Below, one piece after another: positions 26,431 to 39,106 of a stretch of DNA of 64,000 bases (position 1 is the first letter of the stretch; each line of letters starts with the position of its first letter). Below the pieces are notes generated by a model. That model was not told where the DNA came from. It worked only from the letters and a program-made list of their open reading frames with translations, and did no database searches. The position numbers and the translations under genes were made by a program. Origin of the DNA: Orthonyx spaldingii (lineage: Eukaryota > Chordata > Aves > Passeriformes > Orthonychidae); contig VZTJ01004048.1 of the NCBI GenBank assembly GCA_013397795.1, positions 1-64,000 on the forward strand, read 5' to 3'.

Positions 26431-27112
26431 TTGGTTTACATATTGTTCTATGACAGAAAAAAAAAATCTCATTTCTCTTGGTGGAAAGAACTGGAGATTG
26501 AGTTCCCTAGAGACACTGATCCTTCCCCACTTTTGATTTCTGTCTTCAGGTATTTTCTCTTACTTAGAATGTTCTACTTGCCCTTTAGACTCATCCTCCC
26601 CTGACCTGAATGTTGAATTTAATACAGACAGAAAGAGGGACTGTTGATTTGTGATAATGTCTAAGAGGCCCAGGCACATGGGCCCAAGAGAATGTCACTG
26701 ATTTGTGCTTCTTTTCTACCCTAACTAATTCAGAAAATTCTTGATCAATCATGCATAGTCTTATAAGCACTGGAACACTCATGTAGTAGAGCTTTAAAAT
26801 ACTGTACTTCACTTTCCTGTCTTAGTAGCAAGAGTTGGAAATGTATCCAGAGATGTCTCATGGTTTGAAAAAGTAGGTGTTAATATCTTTGAGCCTTTAG
26901 CTTAATGACCTCCTGTGAAGTCTCTTCTATGGCAGATTCTGGGGCAAATCATGATTTTTCTCACTATGGTTGCACGCTGTTTTTTCTTCCTTGAAGCTGC
27001 ATGCTGGACAAACACATCATCAGCAATAGTGTTGGCAGCTCCAGATTCAGCCTGCAGTCCAACAGCTAGAGTTGAAAAAAATAAATCGTATTATGACAAA
27101 ATAATTACTTAA

Positions 27113-27132
27113 TTTCTTTAAAATTAAAGAAA
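27113..27132. repeat. Short perfect inverted repeat
   Basis: TTTCTTTAA and its reverse complement TTAAAGAAA are separated by two A bases. It is a small AT hairpin; length and context are compatible with chance in AT-rich DNA. Confidence 0.6.
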
Positions 27133-29774
27133 AAAATCACACATGCTGTGTTTGAAAGGGGAAAAGCCTTATCATAAATCACAGCACATAATCTGTTTTA
27201 GATGCACTGTTTAAGTGCTCTTTGAAGGTAAATATTTTATTATGCTTTCAAAACACTATAAGAGTTTATAGTATATCACAAATGTGCAAATCAAGTTTCT
27301 ATGCATGTATTCTTTGAATTCACAGCTTACTTCCCTTCCCTTTAAACATACTTGCATTCAAAGAGTCTCTATTGCAACATCAAGCCCTGGGAAATGAGTT
27401 TACAAATTGAGGTTGGTTTTCAAGGAGTGCTTGCATGCTTAGTGTTTGTGATGATGTTTTCCAGAGGTTTTTTTAATCTATAAAGAGGCCATGCAATTGG
27501 GATAAAATAACAAATGGTCAGATATTCAGAGGCTGTTTCAGTTCCTGGAGAGGGGAATCCTGGCAGAACACTCTATCTTTGAATGGCACAGAGGGCTTTG
27601 TGCAGGGAAGGAAGGTAAGTTACTGTACATAAACAAGCACAAGCCCTCGGTTTCTGGGCTCCAATGGCTCTGGAATGCTCAGCCCCACTGCCTGTGGCAC
27701 TGATGATTTCACATATACACAGTGATTTATGGAGGGAAAGTTTCTATCAACAAACGAGCAGCCTTATTTACTGATTTATGTCCTAACTTGGAAGAAAGGA
27801 AAGAAGTGGAAAGAGCAAAAGTTAGGTCTCAATGTGAGAGAGCACAGCACATCTCCACTTCATGAAGGCTTCAGCAGCTCTGAGGACAAAACGGGTGATC
27901 TGTTGTGTGGCTCAGTCATGACCTGAGCAATGTAAGTACACAGAAAACAAAAGGCATCACAGTTTGAAGCTACAGCTCATCTCTGAATCACAGGAAAGGC
28001 TTCTCACCTGGTGTATGTCTGATTGGAGGTATAACGCTGCATCTAATTAGATGTGTCAGAAAAGTAAAGCTTGCAAAAATCATTTCACAACTGTTCTGTT
28101 TTTTGAGGAGAAAAAATTCTTCCTTCGAATATGTTACAGTCCTTCTAAGAATGCACATGCAAACACATACAAAATGCCCTGCCTGGGGATTTCGAGGCTT
28201 CAGTGTTTTGATTTCTCCTTTACATTATATTTCTGTGGGTGCAGAGAGAAATAAAGATGAACTCTAACACTGGAAAGTCAAGAAAAAGGGAGCTGTTGAT
28301 CCTCTAGCCAGTTAGCAAATAGAACTTGCCCTGGGCATGGCAGGCAAGTGCCTCCTCCACCCAGACTTTAGTTCTTCAAGGACATTAATGTGATTTTCCA
28401 TGCAGTAACAGTTTGTTCTTGCCAGTGCATGTCTAACAGCTTACCCTGTGGCTCTGATCTATTAGCAGTGATGAATTCCAGTCAAGGGAAACAACTTAAG
28501 CTGCAGTATCTCTTGAACTTTAAAACATGACAGAGCATTAATGAGGACCATCACTGGCTTATCTCCATAGAGTGGTGCCTGAGACTTCCTTTGTTTCCTT
28601 GGCCCCTACCAGTAGTGATTCACAGGAATTTCTCTAGAATTCAATCTCTTTTTTTCCCAGTGTTGCTCACTGGTGACAACAGGCTCTGTATGTTTCTGGG
28701 AACTACTTTTTTTTGGCTTCACCTGTAGTAGTAATCACCAAGAGAAGCAGAGTGTGGAATATAGAGAGGGCGTCCTACCAGGACTGGTCATCTATTCAGT
28801 AGCGTGAGCTGGTTTAACTGCTCAAGGCTGCACTCTTCACACTGCCACAGCAATGGGTTATAGTGAATCACTTGCTTTCTGCTTGGAGTGCTTTATCTCC
28901 TGTTTCCATTCTCAGTCCTTCTGAGAAATATTTGGATGGGTTTTCTGGTTGGAGGATGAGCTGCACTGTACACGTGTGTCTGTAGAGCTGGCAAGAAACA
29001 AAGACACACTGAAAACATATTAGAAAAAAAACCCTGTAGGATACTCAACATAAAAGCCAGCAGCAAAGGTTTAAACCCACCACAAAGGCTGAGAAACTGC
29101 AAGTTAAGGCACAGCACCCTCTGCTCAGCCCACATCACACTGCCTCGGGGCTGTGCTGCGCAGTGCACCGGAGAGCTGCAGCATACCTGTGGGAGTGAAC
29201 CAGCACTGCTAACACGATGTTCAGGTCCTATTTGGTGAGAGGCTCGAGGGTTCAGGTTTTCTCCCAAGTTTCTTGTCCCCCTGGAGAAGCTCCCTGTAAA
29301 TACCTGCAAAGCCACTTCATGTCTCCTCTTTCCAGTCTTCCCTCATGCCCTTCCTTGGGCACAAGAGTGGCAGGGCTGGAGATGAGCCCAGCATCCCATC
29401 CAGTAGGCAACAACAGTCTGTCCTTGTGGGATTGGCATAGCTGTAGCTTCTTGCCTGGCAGTTGGTTTGCCTGTTGGGGCTGTCTTTTGTTCTGTTTGTG
29501 CAGTAGCTGGCACAATGGGGTCCTGGCACAGCATTTTTAAATACTGGTGTCATGCAAATGGAAAAATGTATCCCCATTTGCCTTCCAACAGATCAGCTGG
29601 TTTGGAGCCACGTCTCCAGTAAAATGGAATGAATCTTCACATTTTTCATATTGAGGCATGTGCTAGTTGCTGAACAACTGGGCATTCCTGTGGAACTGTC
29701 ACATTTTCAGAAAGGCTGTGCCACCTTTGCCCAGGACAGAAGGACTCACACCGAGTTACTGGGTTGTGTTATCC

Positions 29775-29808
29775 CTCTGCATCTCTTACTCATGCCCAGG
29801 TAAGTGGG
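29775..29808 (+). other. Recursive-splice-site-like sequence
   Basis: A pyrimidine-rich stretch (CTCTGCATCTCTTACTCATG) leads into CCCAG|GTAAGT, with an acceptor and a consensus donor fused at 29,799/29,800. This is the form of recursive or zero-length-exon sites reported in very long vertebrate introns. The sequence alone cannot show that the window is intronic on this strand. Confidence 0.15.
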
Positions 29809-29915
29809 TCTGTAACACCATACTTATTCGAGGTAGATGAAGCAGCACAATGAGTGATGGCAAAGCCATTGCTCAGAGCTTTATTGTTGTCATCTGGAGC
29901 ATTAGAAACATTCAG

Positions 29916-29978
29916 CTTTAACTTTTTACCAATTTTTTTCTTTTCTTTTTTTTTACCATGTCTCTTTAACTTTTTACC
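29916..29978. repeat. 48-bp-spaced duplication inside a T-rich tract
   Basis: CTTTAACTTTTTACC occurs at 29,916-29,930 and again at 29,964-29,978. Between and after the copies are long T runs, ending in TTTTCAG at 29,991-29,997. The arrangement suggests local slippage duplication in a polypyrimidine tract. Confidence 0.85.
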
Positions 29979-31000
29979 TTTTTTTTTTGTTTTTCAGCAA
30001 ACAGAAATTATCTGGGGAAATGGTTGCTACTAGCATCATATCAGCTCCTGTGTAGTGTAGAATATGCTTGCTGTATCCATGGGGCAGTAGTAGCACAGGG
30101 GCCTTTTGTGGTGAGTCTAATGGAATGACAGGTTTAGTAGGAGGACTGTGCTCTCAGCACAATGGAATCTCTGGGAGGAAGAGCTAACTGCTGGTGGGCA
30201 TCCCCTTTGCTCCCAAGACAGCTACAAACTGCTTGAAAAAATCCTACGTTTTAATCAGAACTCAGGTCTTACTGCCATGGACAGAAATTAGCCTTGTGCT
30301 TTTCTCATCTTATTACCACCTCTGACAGCACAAGGGCCTCAGGCTCACCAAGCCCTCACGCTGACTGACCCTTCTCCCAGCTGCTTTGTTCTACACACAG
30401 CAGAAGTCAGCAGTGCAAAAAATTAGATGTCCTCTTCTCCACTGAACAGGGTCAGGATTATTCCTCTCTGGAATATATGCATTTGGCCCCTCAAAGACCA
30501 AAGATTCAAGTAATGTTACTTCTGCAGCTCCCTGAGCAAGCATTCAAGAATTTAATAGATCTCACCATTACTATATTTTCACTGATGTCTCCCCTGTATT
30601 CTCTGCATGCCAGCAGCTTACTTGTTTTTCTATGTCTAGGTTTTAGTACAATCATTTGACAATAACTGTTTATAATGGGCATCGCGAGAGATGTGAAGCT
30701 CTGAAAACCTTTGCAGTGGAATGAATGCAATAGCAGTTTCCTCTACCCAGACCAAAGCCTCAATTGCCATAAATCAGCATAGTTTCACTGCCAAGCATAA
30801 AGTTTGTACTCATTTACATCAGCAAGAATACCTCCCTAAGAATTTCAGTCCCCTGTATAGCAAGGTTAAATTTTTCTCTCTTCTTGTTTCTGAAACCATG
30901 CTGAATTTTAAGCTTCCTTAAATCTACCCCAGTAATTCTCATTCCTTTGAGTCAGAATTATTGACAATCAAATTTATCTATAATGAACAAGAAGCAAGCT

Positions 31001-34000
31001 TCAAGAAAGGTTTTCTGTTTTGGATATTTTTTTTGTGTGTCCTTTTAGTGTCCTTCCTCAGTCCTAACTCCCTCCCTCCCTTTCCTGAAATCATTCAGGC
31101 CAATGCCTCTGAAGAAAACCCTGGAAAACAGAGTATGTTCTTCTGGTTTTGGTATTTTTCTTTCCCCAGCCGTATTAACTAGCATTGTATGCATCATCAT
31201 AATTGTGGTAAGATGCTGTCAGCATCCCTGCCCGGTTTCACAGATTGCTCTGACTGCCTTCCAAGCATCCCTAAGAATAGCTCAAGACAGTGATGTATGA
31301 TGGTAAGCAGAAAGCTGTCATTATAATGGCTCCTCTCTTCCCATGGACCTCCATCAGGAATCACAAACATGTTAGACTGGAGAATCTCCCTTGAAAATCT
31401 AGGGTGGAAGAGGTGGGCAAGAAGAAGCTGAGGTACATATACTGTGTTCCTGATATCCTCTGACTCTGAGCAACACTGAACACAGATACCATCTAAAGCT
31501 GGTGCACTTATCAGTGCACTGTTTGTTAATTCTGAGCGGGCAGATTATTTGTAATTGTTAATCTGTATTGTTGTACTACCCGAAAATCAAAGCAGAGGGC
31601 ACTTGCTGGAGTAATGACCTTGTAAAGAAAAGCAGCACCTTAAAGCTGCTGCTTATTGTGAAGGGTTCAAAAATGGGTATTTCATACAATAATTTTTGTG
31701 TCTTGCACTTCATACAGAGACAGATGTAGCAATAAGTGCTGCATGGCTGAGAACCAAACATACATATGTGCACATTCTTAAAGGTCGTCTGTCAATAAAT
31801 TCAAGTTTTAGAGTCACAGACAGTTCTTGAAAAGTGTGCAAAAGATTGTTTGCTATTCCCTTTGTTTGGCTTTCATGCCTATTAGTAGGAACACAGATAA
31901 TTAACTGCAGACTAGCTGTTCCACTGCTGAAATCTGCAAACCTGACGCACTGCCATAATGAAAGATAGTGCCCTTGGGGACAAGAAAAGTATAGATTTTT
32001 TTCCCACAAACTTCTTTTGTAAAAGCAAGCAGACAAAGGCCATCACTCTACCAATGTTTTTAAACCTTTACTGATCTGTCCAAAGCTTGTCTTTAGGACA
32101 TCAGGCTGAAGAATTCTTGATAGAGTTCAGCAAACTGCCTTTTTTTCTTTCTCTTTCCTTTCATTCTCCCTGTCAGGAAGGTACCCAGTCAGTGTCCCAA
32201 TTCTTCTTGGCCTTTGCTGGGTGGAGCAGAATGACAAGAACAGGCTGGGACTGGCACACATGGAGAACTGCCTTTGTGGTCCATCTGATGGGGCTTGTCT
32301 GTTGTACACAGTGTCCATGGAGGTTGTTGTCTTGCACAGATGTAGGGGAAGGCTACTGAATGATATATTGTTCTAGGTGAGGATGGTGTGGCCCTGTTCC
32401 CAGTTCTGCCATGCTGTTCTTCTGGCACATATTTCTCTGTGCATTGTTTTCTCAGAAACAGTGAATGAGAAAAGGTTGAGCTGAACCTGAGGGTTGGCCA
32501 CAGGGGTGGTGCCTTCAGTGCTTACCCCACTGGCCAGCATGGGACAGAAGGAAGACCTCAGAGCAGCAGAGAAAATGTCCAGAAGTGAATGTCCTCTCTG
32601 CAGCAGTGGGTGACTCTGGAGCAGGCTGAGCTTTCCTTAGCAACTGGTGTATGTCTTCTGGTTTTGTTTCATCCCAAAGAACCCCAGCCCATGTACTTGG
32701 AGTCTCCCCTGCTGTGTGAGCAAGCACAGAGATGATGAGCATATGGGAGACCCAAGATCTAAGGCAGAAGCATGGAGGCACTGCACTTGTCTGTCCAAAG
32801 CAGCTCTGGCTATCATTTCTCTTCTTGCAATCTAGCTCTGGGCAAGTTTTACCTGACCAAACACGATGCTTTGGTTCCAGGAAAGTCCCCTTCTTGCAGA
32901 GGAAATGAACGCTGTTCATTTCTATAGCTCTGAATCTGCCAGAGTTGGGCTGGGACTCCCATCAAACACCTGTACAGAGAGGATGGGGATGGTTGCCTGC
33001 TACTAACTAAACTGTTGTCTGTAATGCTGTGTGACCCCTGTGGCATTCCTTCCTCTGCCACTTGGGAGCCTGTGGAAGGCGCTCAGGAAGGCAGGGACAC
33101 CTCTGGAGGTTCCTGCACACTGCCTCCAGTCAGGTGCTGAGGCACAGCCTGTCATGAGTTTTGGAAGGCTCCTAGCCCACACATCCTGCAATAAAGGAGG
33201 GCCCATCTCCACCAGGTGCCTGGAGGCAGTTGCAGTCTGCTGTTTCTCTGGAACAAAACTTGCAATTTTCCCCAGTAAGTGCTCCCAGTTGTAGCAACAA
33301 TTCCTAATTCACGTCATGTTTTACTAGCTTTGCATGCCTTTTATACCAAGTCGCTATCAAAGGCATGCATATGTCTTGATTCAGAGTTATTCAAGATGTG
33401 GAGCCTCCAGATTTTATCAGTGAAAAGGTTTTCGTTCACCTACAAAACTTTTTTTAAAAGTGCATTTCTTAAAATTCATTTACACAGGCACAGAGATGCT
33501 CAGATGTGCTGGTACCTAATGCTTGGTTTAAATGACTGCAGCTTTAAAAATGCTGCACTCTGCTGTCTTCAAAACTAGCTTTTTCTCCCTATGAAATCTA
33601 CAAGCAAACCCAAATCCAATCAAGCTTAAAACATCTGGCCTGAGCCATAGCCAATTTATGTGACTATGATTTTTGGTTGTAACCCATGTGAGGGTAGACT
33701 GCTTCCTTCTCCGCCCCAGATGCGCAGGGCTCAAGGGCAGCCTGGGATGGTTTGGTTTAGAACCTCTAAACTGAATTGCATTTACAAGGAAAAGCTCCCT
33801 CCCAAAATAGTTTTTTTGATGAAACTGTGTTTGCCGGAAAAGTGCAAAAAGGGCCAGAGGGAGCCCATGGACCTCCACTAATGCTATCAGAGTCCAAACC
33901 CACCTCCTTCACATGCAGGTGTCATTAGGCAGCACTGGACTGTGGCTTCAAGAAGGCATTGCTGGAGGGAACATGAGGAAATGTAGCTGACCCAGCCAGT

Positions 34001-37000
34001 GCCTTCCTGGAGTGCTCAGGGCAGCAGCTGGCAGGGATCAGGGCTGCCATGTGTGGAAGGTTGCCCTCTGCAAGGGGCCAGCCATGGTGGGTGGCACGGC
34101 TGGGCTGTGACTTCAAGGAGGCTGCAGCAATGCATCTCAGTCCAACACAGCCATTGATGTGGCTCTTGGCAGCACATCTGAGAAGACTGCTGCACAGCAA
34201 TTATTTCACCTCAGGCATTTTGCTCTTGAAACAGCCAAAATTTCAGCTGGTGTTGAACTAAAAATATCCTGGTTGTGTGCAACTGTAGACCCTCTCTGAC
34301 ATCCATTTACCCCAGAGTAGCAATGGTAAAGCATCCAGAGGAAAGTATTGCTTGGAGTCTAGGAACATGCAGTGTTGAACTTTGCATCCTGAGAACATCC
34401 TTTTTCTGTCTAACTTATCTAAGATACACCTGTAGATCTGATGGAAGAATATACCTTGAAGAAATAAAGCTGAGTGAACAGAAGTGAAGGATTAGCTTTA
34501 TTACATACTAACTGGAGACCTGTGTGCAAAAATGTACTTTTGAGATAATCCTTTTTTCCTCTATGTCCTATTTCTACTTTGGAAAATTTCATATGTCCTG
34601 TCCAAGCTTATGGTATTTTTAAGAGATAAGCACATCATTATCTAGTCTGCAGTAAGGGGTATGGAAGAGACAACAGTCAATAGTTTTAACTCAATCTCAC
34701 CAAAATGAATCAATTTTATTCTTGTTGATAACAATGTGTTTAATATCCTATACAATGAGGCATTTTGTATATGACCATTAGAAGCACAGTTAATAGGAAA
34801 CAAAATGCTCTTATACCTGGGGCCATAACTGTGTAAAAGCCTTTCTCCCATCCAGCTCCTCAATCACACACTGAAATTTTGCCCTAAACTTCACCCTGCA
34901 ACTTCCACTACTTTTATTTTTCTGTGGACACACACCACTCTGGACACCAGTGTTGGGGTGCCAAGAAGCCCATGCAATGTCCCCATGTGTTAGAAGAAAA
35001 CCAAAGACCCTGGTCCTGCAGCCCTTCCTCTTGCTGTTTGGGCATGCAGACAGCCTTCAGGGAAAAGGTGGGTGGGCTCATTCCCTGATCCTTGGGTTTG
35101 ATCTTTGCAAAAACACATGTGGGCTGATTGCAAATGCCAGTTCTTAGATCAGAAGAAGGCCTTGTACCAATGCAGAGCAATCCACTCCTACCTGCACACA
35201 GCTAGCAGCAAGTGCATGGACCCAGCCTGATTTAGTTGTTTTTGGTGCCCTGGAGTACACAAGACACCATCTGAGGCACTGGATTGTGCAGATACATATT
35301 ATAAAAAGCTAAGGAGATGGCTTTGAATGGAGCACATTAGTTTGTCAAAGAGGAAGAGGAAAGAGTGAAAACTGGGATGTTTTAAATTATTCCACTCTAA
35401 TAAGTGTGCAATTGGTGAATTGCATAGAAGAAATACCATTCTTGCTTTTGCCAAGCAGCTGTTCTCCAAAGGCTTCCAAATCAGCAGGTTTGTGCCCTTT
35501 CATCCCTTACACAGTCCTGAAAATATCTAAGTGGAAATATCAGTCATTTATTTAAATAGCCAATGTCAAATGCAGAGAACAGCCAATCTAACCTTTCTGG
35601 ATTGAGTCCTTCTCCACTGAGTAGGCCCACACTCCATCTAATATGGACTCCAGTTCTCAGAAGCCTTTCATTTTTCAGATTTCAGGGAAAAGATAGAAAT
35701 CTCTGAAAGACTTGTGTTATCCCTAAAGCAGTGATCTATGATCTGTTCCTCCAGCCCCGCGGAACTTGCCACAACCAAGAGAAAACCCATTCTTGTGGGA
35801 CACAGATTTCTCAAGTTAGCCCAAAATGGTTTTAAGAAATTTCCCTGAAAAATGAAGATATTCTCAGCCCTCACTCCTTGCTGTGGTTACAGGCAAGGCA
35901 CTTCCTTTGCTGTTTCTTTCTTTCATATGAATGCTAGGCGAAGTGTGTGTGTTTATATACATGTATACGTACATATAAAAGTACATTTACATATAGAATT
36001 ATGCACATACACACATGTACATGCACAAATATATATACATCAATGCATACATAGAGTTAAAGAATCTCAAAAGCAAACACTGTGCTGTGCACACATCTTC
36101 CTATGTGGAGAGGATGAGAGAGCAAGCACACGACAGCTGTTGGTTGTCCTGCTTAATGAACCACTCTGAAGCATTATGCTACTTGGTGTGGTATAACCAG
36201 CACAGAATAAACTGCAATCAAAGAGTTTGGGCACTGAGGTGGGAGAGAAAAGGAGCCTGGGGAGAAAGACAACTGCAGGGGGTCTGGGTGTTGGCTGGGG
36301 AGGAAAACAGGTGTGCAAAATGGTGTGTCACACCAGCTGGAGTGGGGCTTGGGAGTGCTTAAGGAAGGTAGGTAAGTTGGGTAGGAAGATAAGGTCATAA
36401 GGAAGTGGGATGCAGTATTCAAGAGATAAGGTGAAGGTGGAATATTTTGAGGAGGTGATTGGAAGTAGGTAATTCAGTCAAAAAGATTTTATGTGTAAAG
36501 AGGGTAAGGTGGAGGAAGGAAAGTTTTGCATTTATTGTGAAATTCATGTCAGATGCCATTTAAAACTGTCTCCTTTGCATCACTAATCTGTAATCTCATA
36601 GCAGGGTTTCCCAAATGCCTTGGAGACTGAGATGGGGGTCTCTACTGTAGGTAAGAAACATCCTGTGTGACTGCACTGAGAGGAGACCACCAGAAACTCA
36701 GAAAAAGCCTGCCATTCTTCACCACCATTTGCTATTTACTCTTGCTCCAGGCTCAGTCATGAAATGCAAAAATGTTTCCTGCAAACTATTTTAGACAGAA
36801 GCAAAGGAATTGCTGTTTATAAATGGAACAGCATGTCTTTTTTCATCTGTGTATTCACAGTGCTGGAAACAAGCAAGAGCTGAAGATGTAGTTGTTGAAG
36901 CAGATGAATAGACATCATCATTTGAGTTCTGCACATGAATATGGAGGAGGAATTAAATCATGGGCAGTGTGTGATATTTTAACCCAAAACTACAACTTGT

Positions 37001-37724
37001 GCAGAACATTTTCTTACAAATTTGTACTCAAAGAGGTTCCTAAACTACCATTAATCAGACTATTTGGATTTTTGCTTCAAGAAAGCCAGAGTAACATGAA
37101 CTTGAAAAATCAGGTCAGAATGACCTTCTTAGTGTTGTTTTCAGTCACACCCATGGCCTGCTGCATAATGTGAATTTCATTTTAGTAGCAGTCTGTTTTG
37201 CTATCCATCACTGAACATGATGGAGTTGCTTCCTAAAAGGAATCCTGGTCATTTTATAAGCATCACACACAGTAATCAACTATCTCCTGTAAGAATTAGC
37301 TGTTATGGGTAGCAGCCTATTTTTATTTCCAATAAACATGATTTACAGGCATGAACAACAACGTGAGTAGGGAGTTTTTGTTTCCAGCTTCATACATGGC
37401 TAGACAAGTAACAATGTCCCACTAAGATAATATACAGAGACTACAGACTAATCAGGTGAGGTCTTGAGATGGCACTGTTGGGGTGATAAAACACACTCAG
37501 TGTGACTTACTGTGTGTGACATTAGTTATATCAAAAGGCAGAGAGAGAAAAACTGGCTATAGAAAAATGACACTGACATTCCATACTGTTGTACTCTCCC
37601 TGGTTTTCAGAAGAAACCTGATGCAAACTGACAAACAATTTTATTTATCACTGTTAGTCCTGCAAACTGAAATAGGGATCTGTCACCCACAGAGTCCCAG
37701 GGAGTTTCATCACTGACTTCATTA
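31001..37724. other. No gene recognised
   Basis: GC-richer patches lie at 32,170-33,240, 33,900-34,160 and 36,200-36,400. An imperfect internal similarity exists between TGTGGCTTCAAGAAGGC (33,941-33,957) and TGTGACTTCAAGGAGGC (about 34,107-34,123). None of the frames is recognisable. Confidence 0.65.
35943..36055. repeat. Alternating GT / AT / AC low-complexity tract
   Basis: The tract starts with GTGTGTGTGT, continues through TATATACATGTATACGTACA, then CACATACACACATGTACATG, and ends in ATATATATACATC. Strict purine-pyrimidine alternation covers much of it, and many short palindromes occur (TACATGTA, GTATAC, ACGT). It is a degenerate microsatellite rather than a pure one. Confidence 0.85.
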
Positions 37725-37825
37725 GAAAAATAATTTCCCCAAAGCTTTCTGGTAGGTTTGGCAAAGCAGAGAGTTTGTATCAAAGTCTCAAACTCAGCCT
37801 TCTCTGACCACCTCACCTGATGCAG
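37725..37825 (-). mobile_element. Possible MIR-like SINE fragment, reverse orientation
   Basis: 'ATTTCCCCAAAGCTTTCTGG', 'TAGGTTTGGCAAAGCAGAGA' and 'CAAAGTCTCAAACTCAGCC' weakly follow the reverse complement of MIR (ttgcccaaggtcac, then agtaggtttggcagagctgg, then gaacccaggtct). This is the least certain of the MIR-like calls. Confidence 0.35.
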
Positions 37826-38024
37826 AAGCCCATGCCCTGCATCTCAGGGCTGGCAATATGTTACACCCACCAGCAAGCTTGAACCCAGCTGGTGTTTGTT
37901 TGTTATCATCCTAGGATCTAGGGGACCCACTGGAAACACAAACCTCACATTTTAGGAACTGATTACATAAGCACGCTTGAAATTCAATATAGACAGGCTG
38001 ATACCAGCACTGTGGTACCAGGGG

Positions 38025-38100
38025 AGGCAGATTAGAGGTCAGCCTGTGGCAGAGCTGGGACTCACACCGCAGAGCCTGAATGCAGGCTGCCTCTCTCCCT
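38025..38100 (-). mobile_element. MIR-like SINE fragment, reverse orientation
   Basis: 'CAGCCTGTGGCAGAGCTGGG' then 'ACTCACACCGCAGAGCCTGA' and 'ATGCAGGCTGCCTCTCTCCC' resemble the reverse complement of the tRNA-related half of MIR (agtggcagagctgggattcg, then aacccaggtctgcctgactcc). The 'gtggcagagctggga' box is the strongest part. Any tRNA-derived SINE would share part of this pattern. Confidence 0.5.
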
Positions 38101-39055
38101 GGAGAGGAGCTGTGGTCCAACGACAGACAGCAGAGCTCACTGGTGCAGCACATCCTCAGGCATTTTCTGAGTATAGCTATAATTCAAACTGATGGGATTT
38201 TTGAAAAATGTTTTACCACCTCATCTATCTAGGTCTGATTTGATTCCATCAATGAAGCAGCTGAGTTTTCTCTTTTTTTTTTTTCCCCAATACGAATGCA
38301 AACTCTGTAAGTTGCAGGTGTCAGGAAATCTTAACATAATGTTGTGATGGGATGGGAAGGAAAGTATATAGTTCCTCAGCTCCTACATATTTAACAATAA
38401 TAAAAGATACCACAAAGCAGAGCAGATAATACTGATTTACTGCAACCCTATTTGCATGTATACATGAATATCGACTTTTATTTGGACTTTATGATTTATT
38501 CATTATATACATAAAGAGATAATGAACAACACATCAGCGTGCTATGAATGCAGGTTTCATTGAGGCTTTTTATTTACAAAATAGAGACAAAATCCCTAAG
38601 GATGGACCTTCTGTTCTCTTCCTAGTATACTGCATTTGGGATGTCAGGAGTCTTTAAAGTTGGTCTTTTATTTAAAATAAATATGCAGATATCATGAGAA
38701 CAAGCATATTATCACACAAAGAGAAAGGCAGTCTATATCTTCAAGCTAATAAAACACATTTTTTAACATGAATTATGCACCTACTTTGTTTTTTCCTGTT
38801 ACTGGGACAATCAGAGAAAACAGGAATTCACTCATTAAAAGTGACTGAAGCTGTAGTTTTGTGAACATCTCTGCATGACAATGACTTAGCACAGTGGAAA
38901 AAACCCAGCAGTACAACAGCTCAAAACCTTCTCACAGAAGGTAGTGATGATATATAGCTGTTGGACATGATAATTTTCACAACACTGTCTAGTTGTAGTT
39001 TTTTTAAATCCTTTTGTAGTGCAAACAAAATATTATGGGTATTTCACCAACCAAA

Positions 39056-39106
39056 AACTAGAAAGCCTGAAAAGAAACCAAAACAACCAACAAAGCAAAA
39101 AAATTC
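39056..39106. repeat. A-rich low-complexity tract
   Basis: The tract is made of AAACC, AAAACAACC and AAAGC steps, ending in a seven-A run. No element boundary is visible. Confidence 0.7.

Larger units (their letters stand above)
26431..31000. other. No gene recognised
   Basis: Strong donor words occur at about 27,612 (AAG|GTAAGT) and 29,799 (CAG|GTAAGT), and a pyrimidine tract ending in TTCAG|GTATTT at 26,549, without a coding exon to go with them. A GC-richer patch at 29,100-29,530 produces several overlapping frames on both strands, typical of chance frames. Confidence 0.65.

Noticed and set aside
28893..29540. Stack of overlapping frames on both strands as a gene cluster
   Set aside because: Several frames overlap on both strands within one GC-richer patch, the signature of reduced stop-codon frequency rather than coding.
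33941..34123. Internal similarity TGTGGCTTCAAGAAGGC / TGTGACTTCAAGGAGGC as a tandem duplication
   Set aside because: Similarity covers only about 17 bases, two of them mismatched, with no extension on either side. Probably coincidence.
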